64,000 bases of DNA from Branchiostoma floridae (taxonomy: Eukaryota > Chordata > Leptocardii > Amphioxiformes > Branchiostomatidae), in assembly GCF_000003815.2 (NCBI RefSeq), contig NC_049980.1, positions 22,643,249-22,707,248 on the forward strand, given 5' to 3'. Positions 38,071 through 63,778 of this stretch are shown one piece after another. The notes under the pieces are model-generated. The model saw only the letters and a program-made list of their open reading frames with translations, did no database searches and was not told the origin of the DNA. The first letter of the stretch is position 1. Each line of letters begins with the position of its first letter. Made by a program: the position numbers and the translations under genes.

Positions 38071-40946
38071 TCAGTTTCTGCAGCGAATCAGTCTCAAGAA
38101 GCCCTGGCGAAACGGGCGGTTGCGAGTGTAGATGATGGGGTTGGACCACGCTGAGATCAGAGAGAACAACATGGCGAACCTCTGCCACGGTCCGTCCGAC
38201 GACGACGCCACCTCGTCCCCCAACGATGCCGTTCTGAACAGGACGAAGAAGTACGGCAGCCAGGTGACGAAGTACACTCCGATGACCAGCAGGACTGTAG
38301 TGGCCGTCTTCATGCGCTGCTTGAACTCCGAAGAGACCTTCTGACGGGCCGGCTGGGCAGACGGCTCCTCCGATCTCGAGCTCCTCGAGGGGTCTTCCCA
38401 GACTCGTGCCGGAGCCACCTTGTTACCGGGCTGTGGTGAAATAAAACAAGGGCATCTCCAAAATCAAGGTTCATGTCTAATTTCAAATGGTATTTCAGAA
38501 CCCCAAAAGTCATCAACCAGCCTCCCATACTGAAGCACAAGCAATCTTTCGTCCGTTCGTTCGTTCAGACCTTAATTTATAGTGCCTGTTGGCAGATAGG
38601 GCAGCAGGTTTCTTGCTGACGGTCTATCTTTGAAGCGCTCTTTTGCCCATGACACGTACAAGACCGCGGCCTGTGCTTGTATTTGTTATACCAACTCGGA
38701 ACTTTTAAGATAGTGATGTCCTTATTTCCCATCTCATTTGATGGTATGTTAACCGTTCGTTTTATAAGAATGATAGTTCTTTACCCCACCTTTAAACCGT
38801 GTTTGTGTCCAGCTGATGCAGAGTCGCACAGCCGTGCAGACAGGGACGTCACCGACACTTGCCGACTCATCTGGCCAGTCTCGTCAGGCGACGCCTGCTG
38901 ACTCTCGGAACCACTGTCCACTGAAGATGAACGGGAGAGGTTGGTCTGCCGAGTTGCACCGGTAACGTTTGCTTGTCCGGAGTCTACTGACGACAGGGCC
39001 TGGGGGACCAGCTGTCTGTGTCTGGCCTGTTGTCTCCTTACCTCTCGCCAGATCCTTTGAAAACAAACAAACAAGTAGAGAAAGAAATAGATATGCAAAT
39101 CAAATGTTAAAAGGGCGAGAAGTAGGAGTTTTTATGTTTTTCGCCATGTTTTCATGTCTTTCTTTTCTTTATCCAAATTTTATTCATTGTTTTCTGATGT
39201 TTGCTTTCGTATTTATTTAGTATTCGTCTGTGTGCTTGATTGTGGAGGTATAAATCTCTCTTTTGTATGAAGAAAGCTCAAAAGAAATCATCTCATCCTC
39301 ATCAAACTTCTTACGTTCCAGTCAGGAAGATAATCATGATTACTGTGTATTGTTTAAAGGATATCATCTATAAGAATATTTAGCGCAATATGTCCCCACC
39401 CTAACCTATAACGCCATTTAAGTATGAGGTTTACATGATAAAGGTATGTGCATATATCCGGCCGGCTAATTTTTGCAAGTAAGGAACACTAAACATTCAT
39501 ACTTGAAGTAGCAGAAAATCATGATCAGGATGACGACTCCATAACAGGTGTTTAAAGCCGCCTGTCTGCCTCTCTTTGCTGGTCCCAAGTACCTGGAAGA
39601 ATAGTAGAGTAGTAGCGGTAGGTACGCGTATAATGGGGTGGAAATCATTCATTGTCATTTTTTGCAAGGGTAATCTACAGTTCACTTTCACTCACTTGCA
39701 AGTCACTCACTCACTCACTCACGTGCACTCGCTCGCTCGTTTACTCACTCTCTCACTCTCTCATTGATATTTTGTATGTGGGTAGGTTTTGATGAGATCC
39801 TAGCGGCTTGTTACGGTACTGCAGTGGTACTTTCGGTTTTGCTATCTCGAAGGTAACTCCGGTTCAATCTACTTTTGCCGAATTCTCCAAGCCTCCGTAC
39901 GAAGACCTGGTGGGATGTGTACATGTGCGTGGAAACTCAGACTCACTTGCACGAGACGAATGGCGGGAAGAAGTAGAAGCCCCCTCCCGCCTCGAAAACT
40001 GGAACGAACACGACGTTGGTAATGGTCACGAGAAACGGCACGGCCACGAGAAGGGCTGTGCGAGTTTTGGTCATGATGGAACTGTACTGAAGCGGGAAGC
40101 AGATGTACCTGCGGAAGCAGTGTGGTGTGAAGAAAATGTATCTGCGTACTCGAACCAGTGATCGTACATATCACCTGAGAACAACACAATCAAAGAAGTG
40201 GCATAATCTATACCTTGGCGAACAGTACACCTTAACATTGCCGATCAATTGTGGCTTGGTTTAATCACGTTTCTCACACACATGATTAAATCGCCAAATG
40301 TACCTATATAGGCTGTATGGATACTGAACACGGTGGATAATAGAGCTCAATTCATTTCACTCGTGCGTCTTGTGCAAACCTCACATAGATCGTCGATGAC
40401 GTATTTGACAATAGAAATGCAAATGAGTAAAGAGTGCTTAGTAGAAAGTGCACACTGTACTTCATGTAGTAATAAACTACCACATCACATCAATGCAAGC
40501 TGAAAATAATGGCGAAGGAAAAAATGGCAGTCCTACCAGTATCGGTCTAAAGAGATGGAGCCGATGATGTTGACGGAGAAAAAAGCACCGGTCAGATAAA
40601 CAAAGTGCAAAAACATTTCAAGTGAGCCGTTGCTCTCATGACACGACAGGATTTGCTGCTGAATCATGAGCCATATAGTAAAAGGGCCCTTGGAGATGAC
40701 CTGCATAAGGTCGGCCACAGCCAGGGTGCAGAGCAGGGCGTTCCCGGGCGTGCGAAGCTCCTCCACCGACGAGATCGTCAGTAGAACCGCGGTGTTGCCG
40801 CACACTCCCAACGTGATGCATATCGTCGCCCACAGGAGCTGGAGTTCGCGCCAGGGAGAGGTGTAGTAGGAAAACGGTTCCCAGTCGAAGACGGCAGCGG
40901 TAGAGTTTTCGGGGCCGGGCAGATCTGTGGTCACATTGGAGAACAT
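38071..40946 (-). CDS. Orphan class A (rhodopsin-type) GPCR, copy B
   Basis: Tandem duplicate of copy A with the same five-exon structure: 40946-40537, 40108-39947, 39592-39503, 39054-38790, 38430-38071; phases 2-2-2-0; product 428 aa. It has the same landmarks: NVT/NST sequons, GVCGNTAVLL, LAVAD, DRYW, WLPYF, NPIIY and the same tail. Exon 1 is 9 nt longer, in the loop before TM3. Exon 4 differs from that of copy A at only two of 265 bases, whereas TM4-TM5 (exons 2 and 3) and introns have diverged much more. Both copies are open and splice-competent, so neither is a pseudogene. Start: ATG at 40946, conserved with copy A; a longer in-frame reading upstream has no ATG. Ligand and G protein are unknown. 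Confidence 0.88.
39688..39763. repeat. Impure (CACT)n-type simple repeat
   Basis: Tetranucleotide-rich tract in intron 2 of GPCR copy B, at a position similar to the pure (CACT)n of copy A, so it probably existed before the duplication. Confidence 0.8.
39770..39852. mobile_element. Fragment of the 1.07-kb repeat
   Basis: cctagcggcttgttacggtactgcagtgg... tttgctatctcg resembles positions 28198-28250 of copy 1 (cctagcggcttcccttggtactgcag). A short decayed piece only. Confidence 0.55.
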
Positions 40947-41646
40947 TTCTCGCCGTTTGTCTCCGATCAAAGCAGGTGTGCTGCTCCGAAGAGTGGCTGT
41001 ATCGCTACAATAATACAGATTCAGATCAGATCTTGGGCCTATAAAATTTGAACGAAGCTGCTATCCACGCATGTGTTCAAGTTTCGAGACCAGGACTGTA
41101 CAGTGCAATTTAAGACATTTTGTACAATGCTAACAAGGTGCATTGTAATCCAAATACTTGTAAAAGGCCATGTTTTTACAGTTTTCGAAATTGCAGACAC
41201 AATTTTGTGCGTAAACTTTCCACAGATCCGCGCGTCTTCTCACCCCAACCAACCCGACAACTTTCACGACTTGACCACACTACAGGGACCTGGTTTCATC
41301 CGAGCTAACTCGTCCGACCGATCGATGCATATGCCGCCGATACTGATTAGCGTTCTGATAGGAGCCTTCCCCTTCGTGCTACTGGCCAACGAAAACACGC
41401 GATACGTGTTCGATTTTAGATTATGATGCGGAGATATTGTATCACCGCTTATGGTCACGTTGTAGGTATTACACACACAACTGAATTTAGAAGATTAGTC
41501 GCGAGGACCTGTTGTACACAACTGTCATGGGTGCAGTGCTAATTATCTCTCTGGAGGATACTAGAAATTAAACATAATCATCTCCCATTTGACCACCCCT
41601 ATTGTGACTGAAACACACCCACGCCGTACATAACATGAAACTCACA

Positions 41647-41990
41647 CAGGGCTTTAGCCAGCTCGAAACTTTTTTCCGTCAGCCAATCGTCGAGAAAATT
41701 AATTAGAAGGACCAACGTCCTTGGAAGGACTGAACTGAGACCTTGAAAAACGGGTTTTAATGAGATTATCGTATGCGAAAGGGCACCGACACACATTGTC
41801 AACAATCATAACAATAGCAAAACAAACAGTGTGTGGCTTTTACGGCCGTGGATGGCGTCCCCAAGCCGCCTGAAGCTTCCACCAAGGATTTTTGTCCGTC
41901 AAGGTTGACGGATTGGTTTGAAAATTTTTCCGTCAGACGCAACAAATTTCCGTCAATTGACGGAAAAACGGACGCTGGCTAGAGCCCTGA
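41647..41990. mobile_element. Non-autonomous hAT-type element (MITE), 344 bp
   Basis: Ends are CAGGGCTTTAGCCAGC and GCTGGCTAGAGCCCTG (inverse with one change), with an exact 8-bp duplication AACTCACA on each side (41639-41646, 41991-41998). CCGTCA/TGACGG motifs near the ends relate it to the element at 13404. No coding capacity. Confidence 0.88.
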
Positions 41991-43235
41991 ACTCACATGT
42001 ACGAGTACGTGCGTGCTACTTATAACTACCCCAGTAGATTCCTCTCTGTTGTACATGCTTTACGATATACAATAAACCTGGGTTTGTCAACGTACACGTA
42101 ATGATAACGAATCTTGACGAGATTCCATCTTTGTTGTAATTGGCTTTGTGCGGTGACAGACGTTTGCATGATTGAACCATAAGAAATTCGAAAGAAAGCT
42201 TTCGCAAAGCCAGTCAGCAGGGTTTTGTTTTCTGCTGGCATATCAGCTCTGTTGAACTCGGTTCATTGTTTCCAGCCTCCGTGAGTCATTTCGCACAGCT
42301 ATGATTATATGGGCAATGAAAGGCATTTTCAATCCCCTTTTGCTTTCAGACATGTGCACTGAGTCATGGCAGGGTGTAACATTACCAGGTCTTTGAGGGA
42401 TTGTGCTATCCGTTCGCGACCGCCATACCCGAAGTGCCCAGGCTGCTAGTAGACTCCACCAGGCCTTCCTACGGGGGTACGGGTCAGTAGAATTCGGCAA
42501 AAATTTAGGAAAATCTGCCAGGGAGTCAGCCCATGCTAAGGCTAGCATTTCTAGGCGGCTGGCCAACCCCCCTGGAAGCAAAACTCCCCTGGCAAGACAT
42601 TCGACCTATAATAGCCAGCATAGTAAGTCTCGTAGAGACGAGGCTGCTATCCCGACAATGTCAAACTTCAGACATGAGACCAGTTAACTCTCTACTAAGT
42701 ACAATCAAAGTAATTACAGCACGCAAGTAAATCTATATAACGTTAGGTTCAGATAGGGTTTAAGTGATTAACTCCATAGTGCAGTTTCTGATACCCTAGT
42801 ACTCTCCAAGATATTTCACTAAGTGAACAGTATGAGGATCACCCCTCCTAACGGTACAATCAATCTTTCCGAGTCACGTATATGTCAAAGTCTGGTGTAA
42901 TAACGAATAGAAGGCTGAATATCCTAAGGCCTAGCAAATGTTGCATTTTCGGCTGCCCGACAGATCCTGCTGACCTTAGCACTTGGGGGGGGGGGGGGTA
43001 GGGGCGTCTGACACGTGATGAAATTCCGAACAAACGTCCTGTATTTCACACTTTCTACAGGTGCTATAAACATCACACTTCTTCGTTTGATCTATCAAGA
43101 TCCCTTTCCTTGTTCCTGTTCGGTCCTCATACCACACGAAACGTGAACAAATTTGATTTATAAATCTATGAAATTCGTTCAGAGATCTGTACAATTTTCG
43201 GTCACAGAGTGATCGCAGCAAGGCCGCCGCCCAAG

Positions 43236-43573
43236 TGGAATAGCCTCTACCAGGCTCCATAGGTCGCTGGAAAAATATTAGAAATTGACCAAATAAGACA
43301 GAAAACACGCCAGAGGAGTTAGATGGCCGAGGAGCACAGTTTGCAACGCCAGGCCGGCCAACGCTCCTAGGCCAATTAACTCCTTTTTCCGAATGAAAGC
43401 TCATCTGTGTTGGTAAATTCCATAGTGAACAGTTTAAACTTTGTTCCAACACATGTTGAGTTTCTTTCTTTGTGTTGGAACAAAGTTTAAACTGTTCACT
43501 ATAACTCCTTTTTATTCCTAACTTGGCCAAAGTCCCCTATTTGGCCAGGCGGGAGTCTGGTAGAGACTACAAG
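43236..43573. repeat. Possible inverted-repeat element with CTGGTAGAG ends
   Basis: TAGCCTCTACCAGGCTCC (43241-43258) and the inverse of CTGGTAGAGACTAC (43547-43560) form imperfect inverted ends. The inner part contains the perfect palindrome 43422-43502. Borders and target duplication are uncertain. Confidence 0.3.
43422..43502. repeat. Perfect 32-bp palindrome with 17-bp spacer
   Basis: Arms 43422-43453 and 43471-43502 are exact inverse copies (starting atagtgaacagtttaaac). An aactccttttt sequence occurs just outside on both sides (43378 and 43503). Confidence 0.9.
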
Positions 43574-44896
43574 TGGAGTGCGGGTCGTGACGTTGTCACG
43601 ATGTTGTCTAACCCCACGGGAAAACCATACCTACACGGAGCGGATTCTGGCGTGACCTGATACTGTAATTATACAAGGCGACGGGAAAACAAGGCAACAG
43701 AACCTCTGATTAAGGGGCAGTAGCATCGCAACGTGGTGGATTAATTTGCAGGATGTTAACTTTCGCGAGTAATTGTTTTTGCTATAAAAGTACGTGTTTT
43801 TTCATATGTAATCTAAAGCCATTGCGGAAAATAAACACCTAGACTCTGAGCGATGTCTGTTAACATGTTGGTCTATTGCAGGATACGACGACATGCGGTA
43901 TGGATATATAAAGAGAATGACGGCACAATGAAGACTTCTCATTGAGGATGAAAGAGAATGAAGATCTCCATGCATGCACATATACATACAGCTTTTACAA
44001 ACACATTTTCAATATTTGGACGGAGCGTATCATCACTCTGACTGTTTAAACGAAACTGTAATGTAATGTCTTAGCATTGTTACCGTGTTTCGATACTCTC
44101 AATCCAAGCAGATCTAAGGGGGCAAAGACAGTATCCAAAAGGGTTAAACAGTGTCCAACAGACGCTTTGAGTCGCTGGCGCTTGAGCCTAGTCTACTGCA
44201 GGTGAATCCCCATAGCCCGATCCTGACAGTCCATCACAATCAGCCGTTTGGCCAATATCAAGGAGAGACTGGCTGCACGTCCGTCAAATATCGGACTTTT
44301 ATTTAGGCCCGACAGTGACGGGCTACGGGTCCATTCACCGTAGTACGCGGAAGTGGTGCTGAAATGCCATCCAATGGATAATCATAACTTCAGGTCGATC
44401 CCTTATCAAACACATTAACTCGAAAGTAATGCTAGTTATTTTCAAGGTCTTGCAGTGTAAAGTATACGCGAATTTAGATGTAACGTTATAACATACACCA
44501 CCCTCTGTTAATTAACGCACACGTTTCAATTGTGCTAATAATAGTCACGCGTACCATTCAGCAGACGGGTGAAACATAAACATGATAGGACAGTTTTGTA
44601 TCATGTTAGCTAAAAGAGAACTGACTACTTTCATTTTCAGAATTTCGCAATTAGACATTTTGAAGTAACAGCTACATTTTTGACAGTTTTCTTGGCAAGA
44701 CAAGTTTCAATCCTCCTTGTTTCAGGTGGACCAAGGTGACATTGAATGGCAGTAAATCACGACAGCCTTGAATTATAGATTGCTTCTGTGCTCCTTGAAC
44801 GGCTAAGTGACTCACAAGTCACCTGCGGCTCCCTGTCGACCCTGTCGTCTCAAGAGACCGGATCCCGACTCGAGCCGGTTGTCCAAACCATGCTTC

Positions 44897-45932
44897 ATGG
44901 ACAATTTTGAATCCAGTCTGGCCGTCTTTCCCACAGCAGTAGCCTTCTCCACGTCCCTGAGCGAGAAGGCCAGTATAGTGCGGAGGGGGCCGCCGAGACA
45001 GGAGCTGGACATGACGTCTGAGGTGGTGACCGTGAACGTGGGTGGGGTGTTATACACCACCACCATGGCCACCCTGACCAAGTACCCAGAGTCCCGACTG
45101 GGAGGGATGTTCCTGGCGCCGCAGCTGCTGCAGAAGGACAGCCAGGACAACTACTTCATCGACAGGGACGGGCAAGTGAGACTCGCTCCAATACAAATGC
45201 ATGGGGGATGGCTCAACTCGTAGTAGCCTCACAGTTGAGCTGCTGGTTCTGAAAAGTTGGTAACTAGAAGACCTTAGTTCAATCACGGATGGGGTTGGTC
45301 GGTTGGGGCAGCACCCGTCTCTCGGAGGGGGTCCGCCCGTGAACACGTTAAAAGAGAAGGGCCAGCAACCTCTCTCTGTATACCCGCTACTAAAACCTCA
45401 ATGTGCCATTAGCCTCTAGAAGTTCAGACTGTGTTCTTTTTCTGGAATACAAACCTAACACTAAACAGTTTTGTCAGAAATACGACGCAGCAAGAAAACG
45501 TTGGATCGACTTCCCTACCTATCAACTTGCAGATGACGAATCTTTCAAATTATTTTAGCATTAAAGTTCATCGTGTTCTTGGCAGAATACATTATAGAAA
45601 TGTCTATCACTGTTGTTAAAAAGGCCTGGGCCAGTTCCATGGACCCAGAAATCTATCTAACTGCTGTTGAATACTTGTCTTCTCTCGATACAAGCAATGA
45701 AAACATTCCTTCGTATCATATCCCGGAAAACTTCCCACCTCTGACACTGTTTGTGTCCCAGGTTTTCCGATACATCCTGAACTACCTGCGGGTGGGCTGG
45801 CTGCGCCTTCCCGAGGGCTTCCAGGACATCAGCATCCTGCAGGACGAGATCCAGTTCTACGAGATCAACCAGCTGGCCGAGGAGATGAAGACCAAGAAGC
45901 AAAAACCGCTCAAAGTCAAGGTCATGCCATAG
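44897..45932 (+). CDS. Small BTB/T1-domain protein, KCTD6/KCTD21-like
   Basis: Two coding exons: 44897-45175 and 45762-45932, joined in phase 0 (GACGGGCAA/gtgag ... cccag/GTTTTCCGA); product 149 aa from the first ATG, or 111 aa from the ATG at 45011. The domain begins VVTVNVGGVLYTTTMATLT, continues YPESRLGGMF and NYFIDRDGQ, then after the join VFRYILNYLR and the EIQFYEINQLAEEM block, the full T1/BTB fold of KCTD proteins. KCTD proteins usually act as Cullin-3 adaptors or channel-associated oligomers. The protein ends 16 or so basic residues after the BTB fold, without the C-terminal domain of KCTD6/21 (about 240-260 aa), so either it is a BTB-only member or a further exon was missed. An ATTAAA lies at 45979-45984. 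Conservation begins at VVTVNV, so the start remains open. Confidence 0.8.
45199..45380 (+). mobile_element. tRNA-derived SINE-like repeat
   Basis: Starts gggggatggctcaactcg, like a tRNA A box (TRGCNNAACTCG), followed by gttcaatcacgg resembling a B box, then ctctcggaggggg and cacgttaaaaga, which recall the body of common marine-invertebrate SINEs. It sits in the KCTD-like intron, directly after the donor. Not checked against a repeat library. Confidence 0.45.
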
Positions 45933-48596
45933 GAAAATACACCATTGAACTGTGCAACATGTATTACCTACATGTGGGATTAAAAGTTTGTCATCACCAC
46001 TTTAAAACATCAGTTTGAATCCATAAAGATTAGGAAAGTTAAATTTCTATGTGGAAATTAAGAGTAGTCATACCTCTCTGTAAAGAACATGGATATATGC
46101 ATGATTGTGTGTGCACTATCATCAGCTGTATCAGCTTGTGAAGATAGCTAAATTGCTCCAGTTTAGTATCTAGATCAAAAGCGTTAATTTGGGTATCCAA
46201 TTCTGGTCCACTCAAGTCACTATCAAAATTGAAAATATTATCATCTCATTCTCACACCAGGCACTGCAAACATAATGCAGAACTTGCTTAAGAAATGTTT
46301 ATTAACAAACTTTGAATAGTCATCAAATGTATACCCTAAGAATCATGTACCATGTTGCTTGGCATTTGTTACGTCATCTTGATTTACCCAAAAGTTGCAA
46401 CCAACTAAACATTTTTTCATGTTAATGGAGTCTTAGCCTAGCAAATGATGTTATGTACCTGGTGGTCTTACAATGAACTAACTATCGATATCGAGAGTTT
46501 ATAAAACTATCATTTCATATCTAATTGATCATCATTCCACACATTAAAAAGAAATACAATGTATGCACTTAAAAAAGATATCTAATATATACACAATAAG
46601 TCGAAGTCTTGAGAGATTGTACATTTAGTAAGGCATCAGATGAGATCCCTGAAATATGGGGACATTTCCTACTTTCTGTTGGAGTACACGACTCTGTCAT
46701 GACCTATTTCTGTTCATCACTCATGGTGCACGTACCAGGCAAAAAGTGGGTTTCTCTTCAGAACTTCTGAAGAAGGGATGAATCCATTTACTGGATTTTT
46801 GGACAGAGAAATAACTATAGGTTACGTAGAATTTTGCTGTTCACATACAGCTAAAGGTAAATCACCTCTTCACAATCTGTAATATTACCATTCAAAAGAT
46901 ATCTTTCAATCTATAAATACATGTAAAAGTGGTCTATTCATGTAAAAATTTGAAAAACTAACAATGTGAACAATTTGGAGGCTGTGCATGTGCAAGGGAA
47001 CTGGAGTGACTACATGAGTAAAACAACAAAACAGTAACCTGCAAGCAGATGGCTCACATAAAAACTGTACACAATAGAGTTCTGAAAGATGTACAAAAGT
47101 GTGCAAATCCCACGCATGTGCTTGGTATTGGATAGTACAAAAGCAGTCCCGATTCACTCTCACACATTTCCCTAAAAGAACTCCTTTACTTGTGTGCAAT
47201 AAATTACCTACCCTATATGGAAGATGCACATATCAAAAGTGAAAAGTCTTTTACATCAGGAAATTTTCAATCTCATGATGCTACATATTGTCTGCAGTCC
47301 AATAATGTAAATATAAAATCTAGCATTTCTTTAGTCTTCATTAATGTCTGGCCTATGCCTATGCAGTATAATACTAGGAGTTGTTCATACTAAAGATAAC
47401 ACAGGCCAACATTGCATGACAGTTCATTTGAATTATGCATGTCATACCATTTGTACTTTGAAGTGGTTCTGTCCCTCTGGGTTTTATGTACCGGAACCTC
47501 ATAGGGTCCCCTCATTTCAATGCTTAAATTCTACATATCATTTCTTTAACACGTATACACATGAAACAAAACAAAACGTAGCACACTGAGCAGTTTGATA
47601 CTAGCAGTATCAAATCCCCTCAATCATTACAACTCTATGGCTGTTATATACGTATATTGTGAAGTTAGGAGTTCAAGGTGAAGAATCAACAACAGGAAGG
47701 AACTGTAGAAATCTTACACCATTTGGTCTAGAAAAATTCTATGATTCCATAAAAATCACTAGCTGTTACCTTCAGAATAACAACTGCTGAAGCTGATTGT
47801 GTTGTGCACATCCTGTGACATGGAGAGGTTTTACACCCTTGTTTAAGAAGGCTTTGATGCATGCTCAACATCAGTCCAAAAATACATGTACATGTTATAT
47901 CAACAACATCAATCAAAACCATCTAGATGCTGCCTGCAGCACAGAAACTGTGAATCCAATGTCTACTATGTGACAAAAATGTGGTTTCCATAAAAAGAAT
48001 TTAACATCATACCATGTTTACATCATACTACCTGCTATCCTGATCAGTACAGTAACTATGGAATTCCCATATGCATGTATATTTCCCATTGTATCTTATT
48101 AAGGGCTGTTTTCCTGTATCTATATATTAGGTAACTTGGACAAGATAATGGGAAAGAACAAAAGACGATCAAAACTCAAATAAACAAAACCTAAATATAT
48201 ACAGTATGTGGTTCTCTAACTTTTAGGTAATTAGTCATTAAAGATGTATACTCTATTCTTAACTTTTATCACAACTGAATTTTCACCTCAGTTGCCCCAA
48301 CTAATACATTGTAGCTACCAGACAAGAGTCAATCATTAAAGAGCATGGTCTTCATGTACAAATCATAGGACTAGCAAATATAAAATGCAACAACTTTGCT
48401 AACTATAGTCAGAAAATATATAAATGTAAACCAAAACCTATAAATAATAGGTCAAAACAGTAAAACATTCTATAAAAATCACTGAATTTATCAATCTAGA
48501 ATTCAATTAAAATGTTTGTTCTACCTAGCTACTGTATTTTCTGGACTGCAAAAGGCAATTACTGGATGCACCAAGCAGGAAGACTCATCAGTCTGT
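45933..48596. other. Convergent intergenic region
   Basis: Lies between the 3' ends of the KCTD-like gene (plus) and the myosin gene (minus), so both 3' UTRs should be here. AT-rich. AATAAA on the minus strand at 46298-46303 is far from the myosin stop. No other gene was recognised. Confidence 0.5.
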
Positions 48597-62320
<13,724 letters not shown>

Positions 62321-62653
62321 CTACGGTAAGAAAGGACATTCCAACACTGATGAAATACTTTCCTCAAACGCTGAAAAAAATATCATATGCAGCAAATGAC
62401 ACTTTTTTGTGCCCAAAACAGTTCTGCTTTGTGCACATAGATTCTTTCACAGTGCCAATAAAATTGATCAGCAAAAGCAATGCATGGAGGCTGAATTTTC
62501 AGAAATCTGAGTCCATTGTTACACATAAGAATTACACATAAGAATTGTGCATGTACATTGTATGGCTATAGTGTGGATACTACAACTTTTAATGCACAGA
62601 GCTACATCTGTACATTATGAATAGATTGCAAGTGAGTCTCCTATATGTATCTA

Positions 62654-62730
62654 CAGTGGAAGCCGCTTATTAGGGAAGGCCATTTGCCAGCTGAATTTTC
62701 CCGACTAACCGGCGTTCCCGATTAAAAGAT
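62654..62730. mobile_element. Tigger/pogo-like transposon end
   Basis: CAGTGGAAGCCGCTTATTAG preceded by TA matches the terminal pattern of Tigger/pogo elements (CAGT.GA..CCGCTTATT). Downstream repeats of ttcccgactaacc / ttcccgattaaa fit too. The opposite end was not found in the window. Confidence 0.5.
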
Positions 62731-63282
62731 GTTGCTCGAAATGACCCAAGTGGGGATGGGGGAGGGGGGCATCGGTAAACGCATCGCACGCATTGACACA
62801 AAGAATACAAACACAATCATTTCTACCACAAATAATCATGTCCATAATTTAATTAAACTCCATAAATATACTTATTAGCCACTTTCGGTGGCAAATTTAT
62901 CTTTTAACCGTGATATTGTTCTGATATTTTAGTGTCGAAGAACGAATCGCGATGCATCAAAAGATCAGTTACGTCTCGTCTATAGTATCGGCTTGAAGAA
63001 AACAAAGAAATTAACACTGCTAAAACACGTTAAGCTACCGAAAAAAACGAGGTACATATGCAAACGTATTCTAAATTTGCCAAATGAACAAGTGTTTTGA
63101 TTAATAATAATAGAGAACTTATCAAAGGTACAGTGCACGAGCTTACTACGTAAGATTTGTTGACATGTGATACACAGACGAAAAACATCGCTACGTTGTA
63201 GGACGAAAACGCTCTTGGTTTTCAGACAAACTTTATGTACTACGCAAAAATACTCATGACTAACGCATAAATAAACTGTTAA

Positions 63283-63671
63283 GGCCTAGGAAAAAAATGT
63301 TGTGTTTCCTGTTTCAGTCCTAAAAGAATTAGGGTCGGTAGGTAGGGATTATCTTTTTTTTTCCTTTTTTTTTTTTTAGGCTAGCCAAAATTCTAGTGAT
63401 ACATATTTACAATACAGTTGAACAAAGTAAACTGAAATGTATGATTACACTTGTCTTTCAATGTCAAACTTTAATTTTGTGCATGATAGATACATTTATC
63501 CTTCATTAGATGGGACAAGCAGTGTTTTACTTCAATAGGAAGCAGGCTAAATAAAAATTCTAACTGCAAGCTATGTGACTCCACTGCCCACCCCAAAAAA
63601 AAGTCTAGGGTCGGCAGGTTTTTTTAGGGTAGGTAAGGAAACAGGAAACACAACATTTTTTTTCCTAGGCC
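63283..63671. mobile_element. MITE, 389 bp, with TAA target duplication (PIF/Harbinger-like?)
   Basis: Ends are GGCCTAGGAAAAAAATG and its inverse, continuing as TTGTGTTTCCTGTTTC / GAAACAGGAAACACAA for about 33 bp. TAA flanks both sides (63280-63282, 63672-63674), the 3-bp TWA target of PIF/Harbinger elements. Inner motifs agggtcggtaggtaggg and gtcggcagg...tagggtaggt recur. No coding capacity. Confidence 0.7.
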
Positions 63672-63778
63672 TAATCTTCATATCTACAAATTTTCCAGTT
63701 ACGATGTCCACAGATAATACACTGAAATTTTGCAACAGTCGACAGCGTCATTTTCAAAACATCTCCATCACGAAAACA

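Larger units (their letters stand above)
41999..44896. other. Intergenic between GPCR copy B and the KCTD-like gene
   Basis: No gene recognised. A motif of the form CTGGTRGAGNCTA occurs at 42450-42470 and 43238-43258 (both as its reverse complement) and inverted at 43543-43560, suggesting ends of one or more old repeats. A 184-codon minus-strand open frame (42976-43530) crosses these repeats and a palindrome and has no recognisable domain. A poly-G run lies at 42985-42998. Confidence 0.5.

Noticed and set aside
42403-42687. 94-codon plus-strand frame
   Set aside because: No domain; overlaps a probable repeat end with CTGGTGGAGTCTA-type motif.
42976-43530. 184-codon minus-strand open frame
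   Set aside because: It crosses a perfect palindrome, possible repeat ends and a poly-G run, has no recognisable domain and no clear splice partners.
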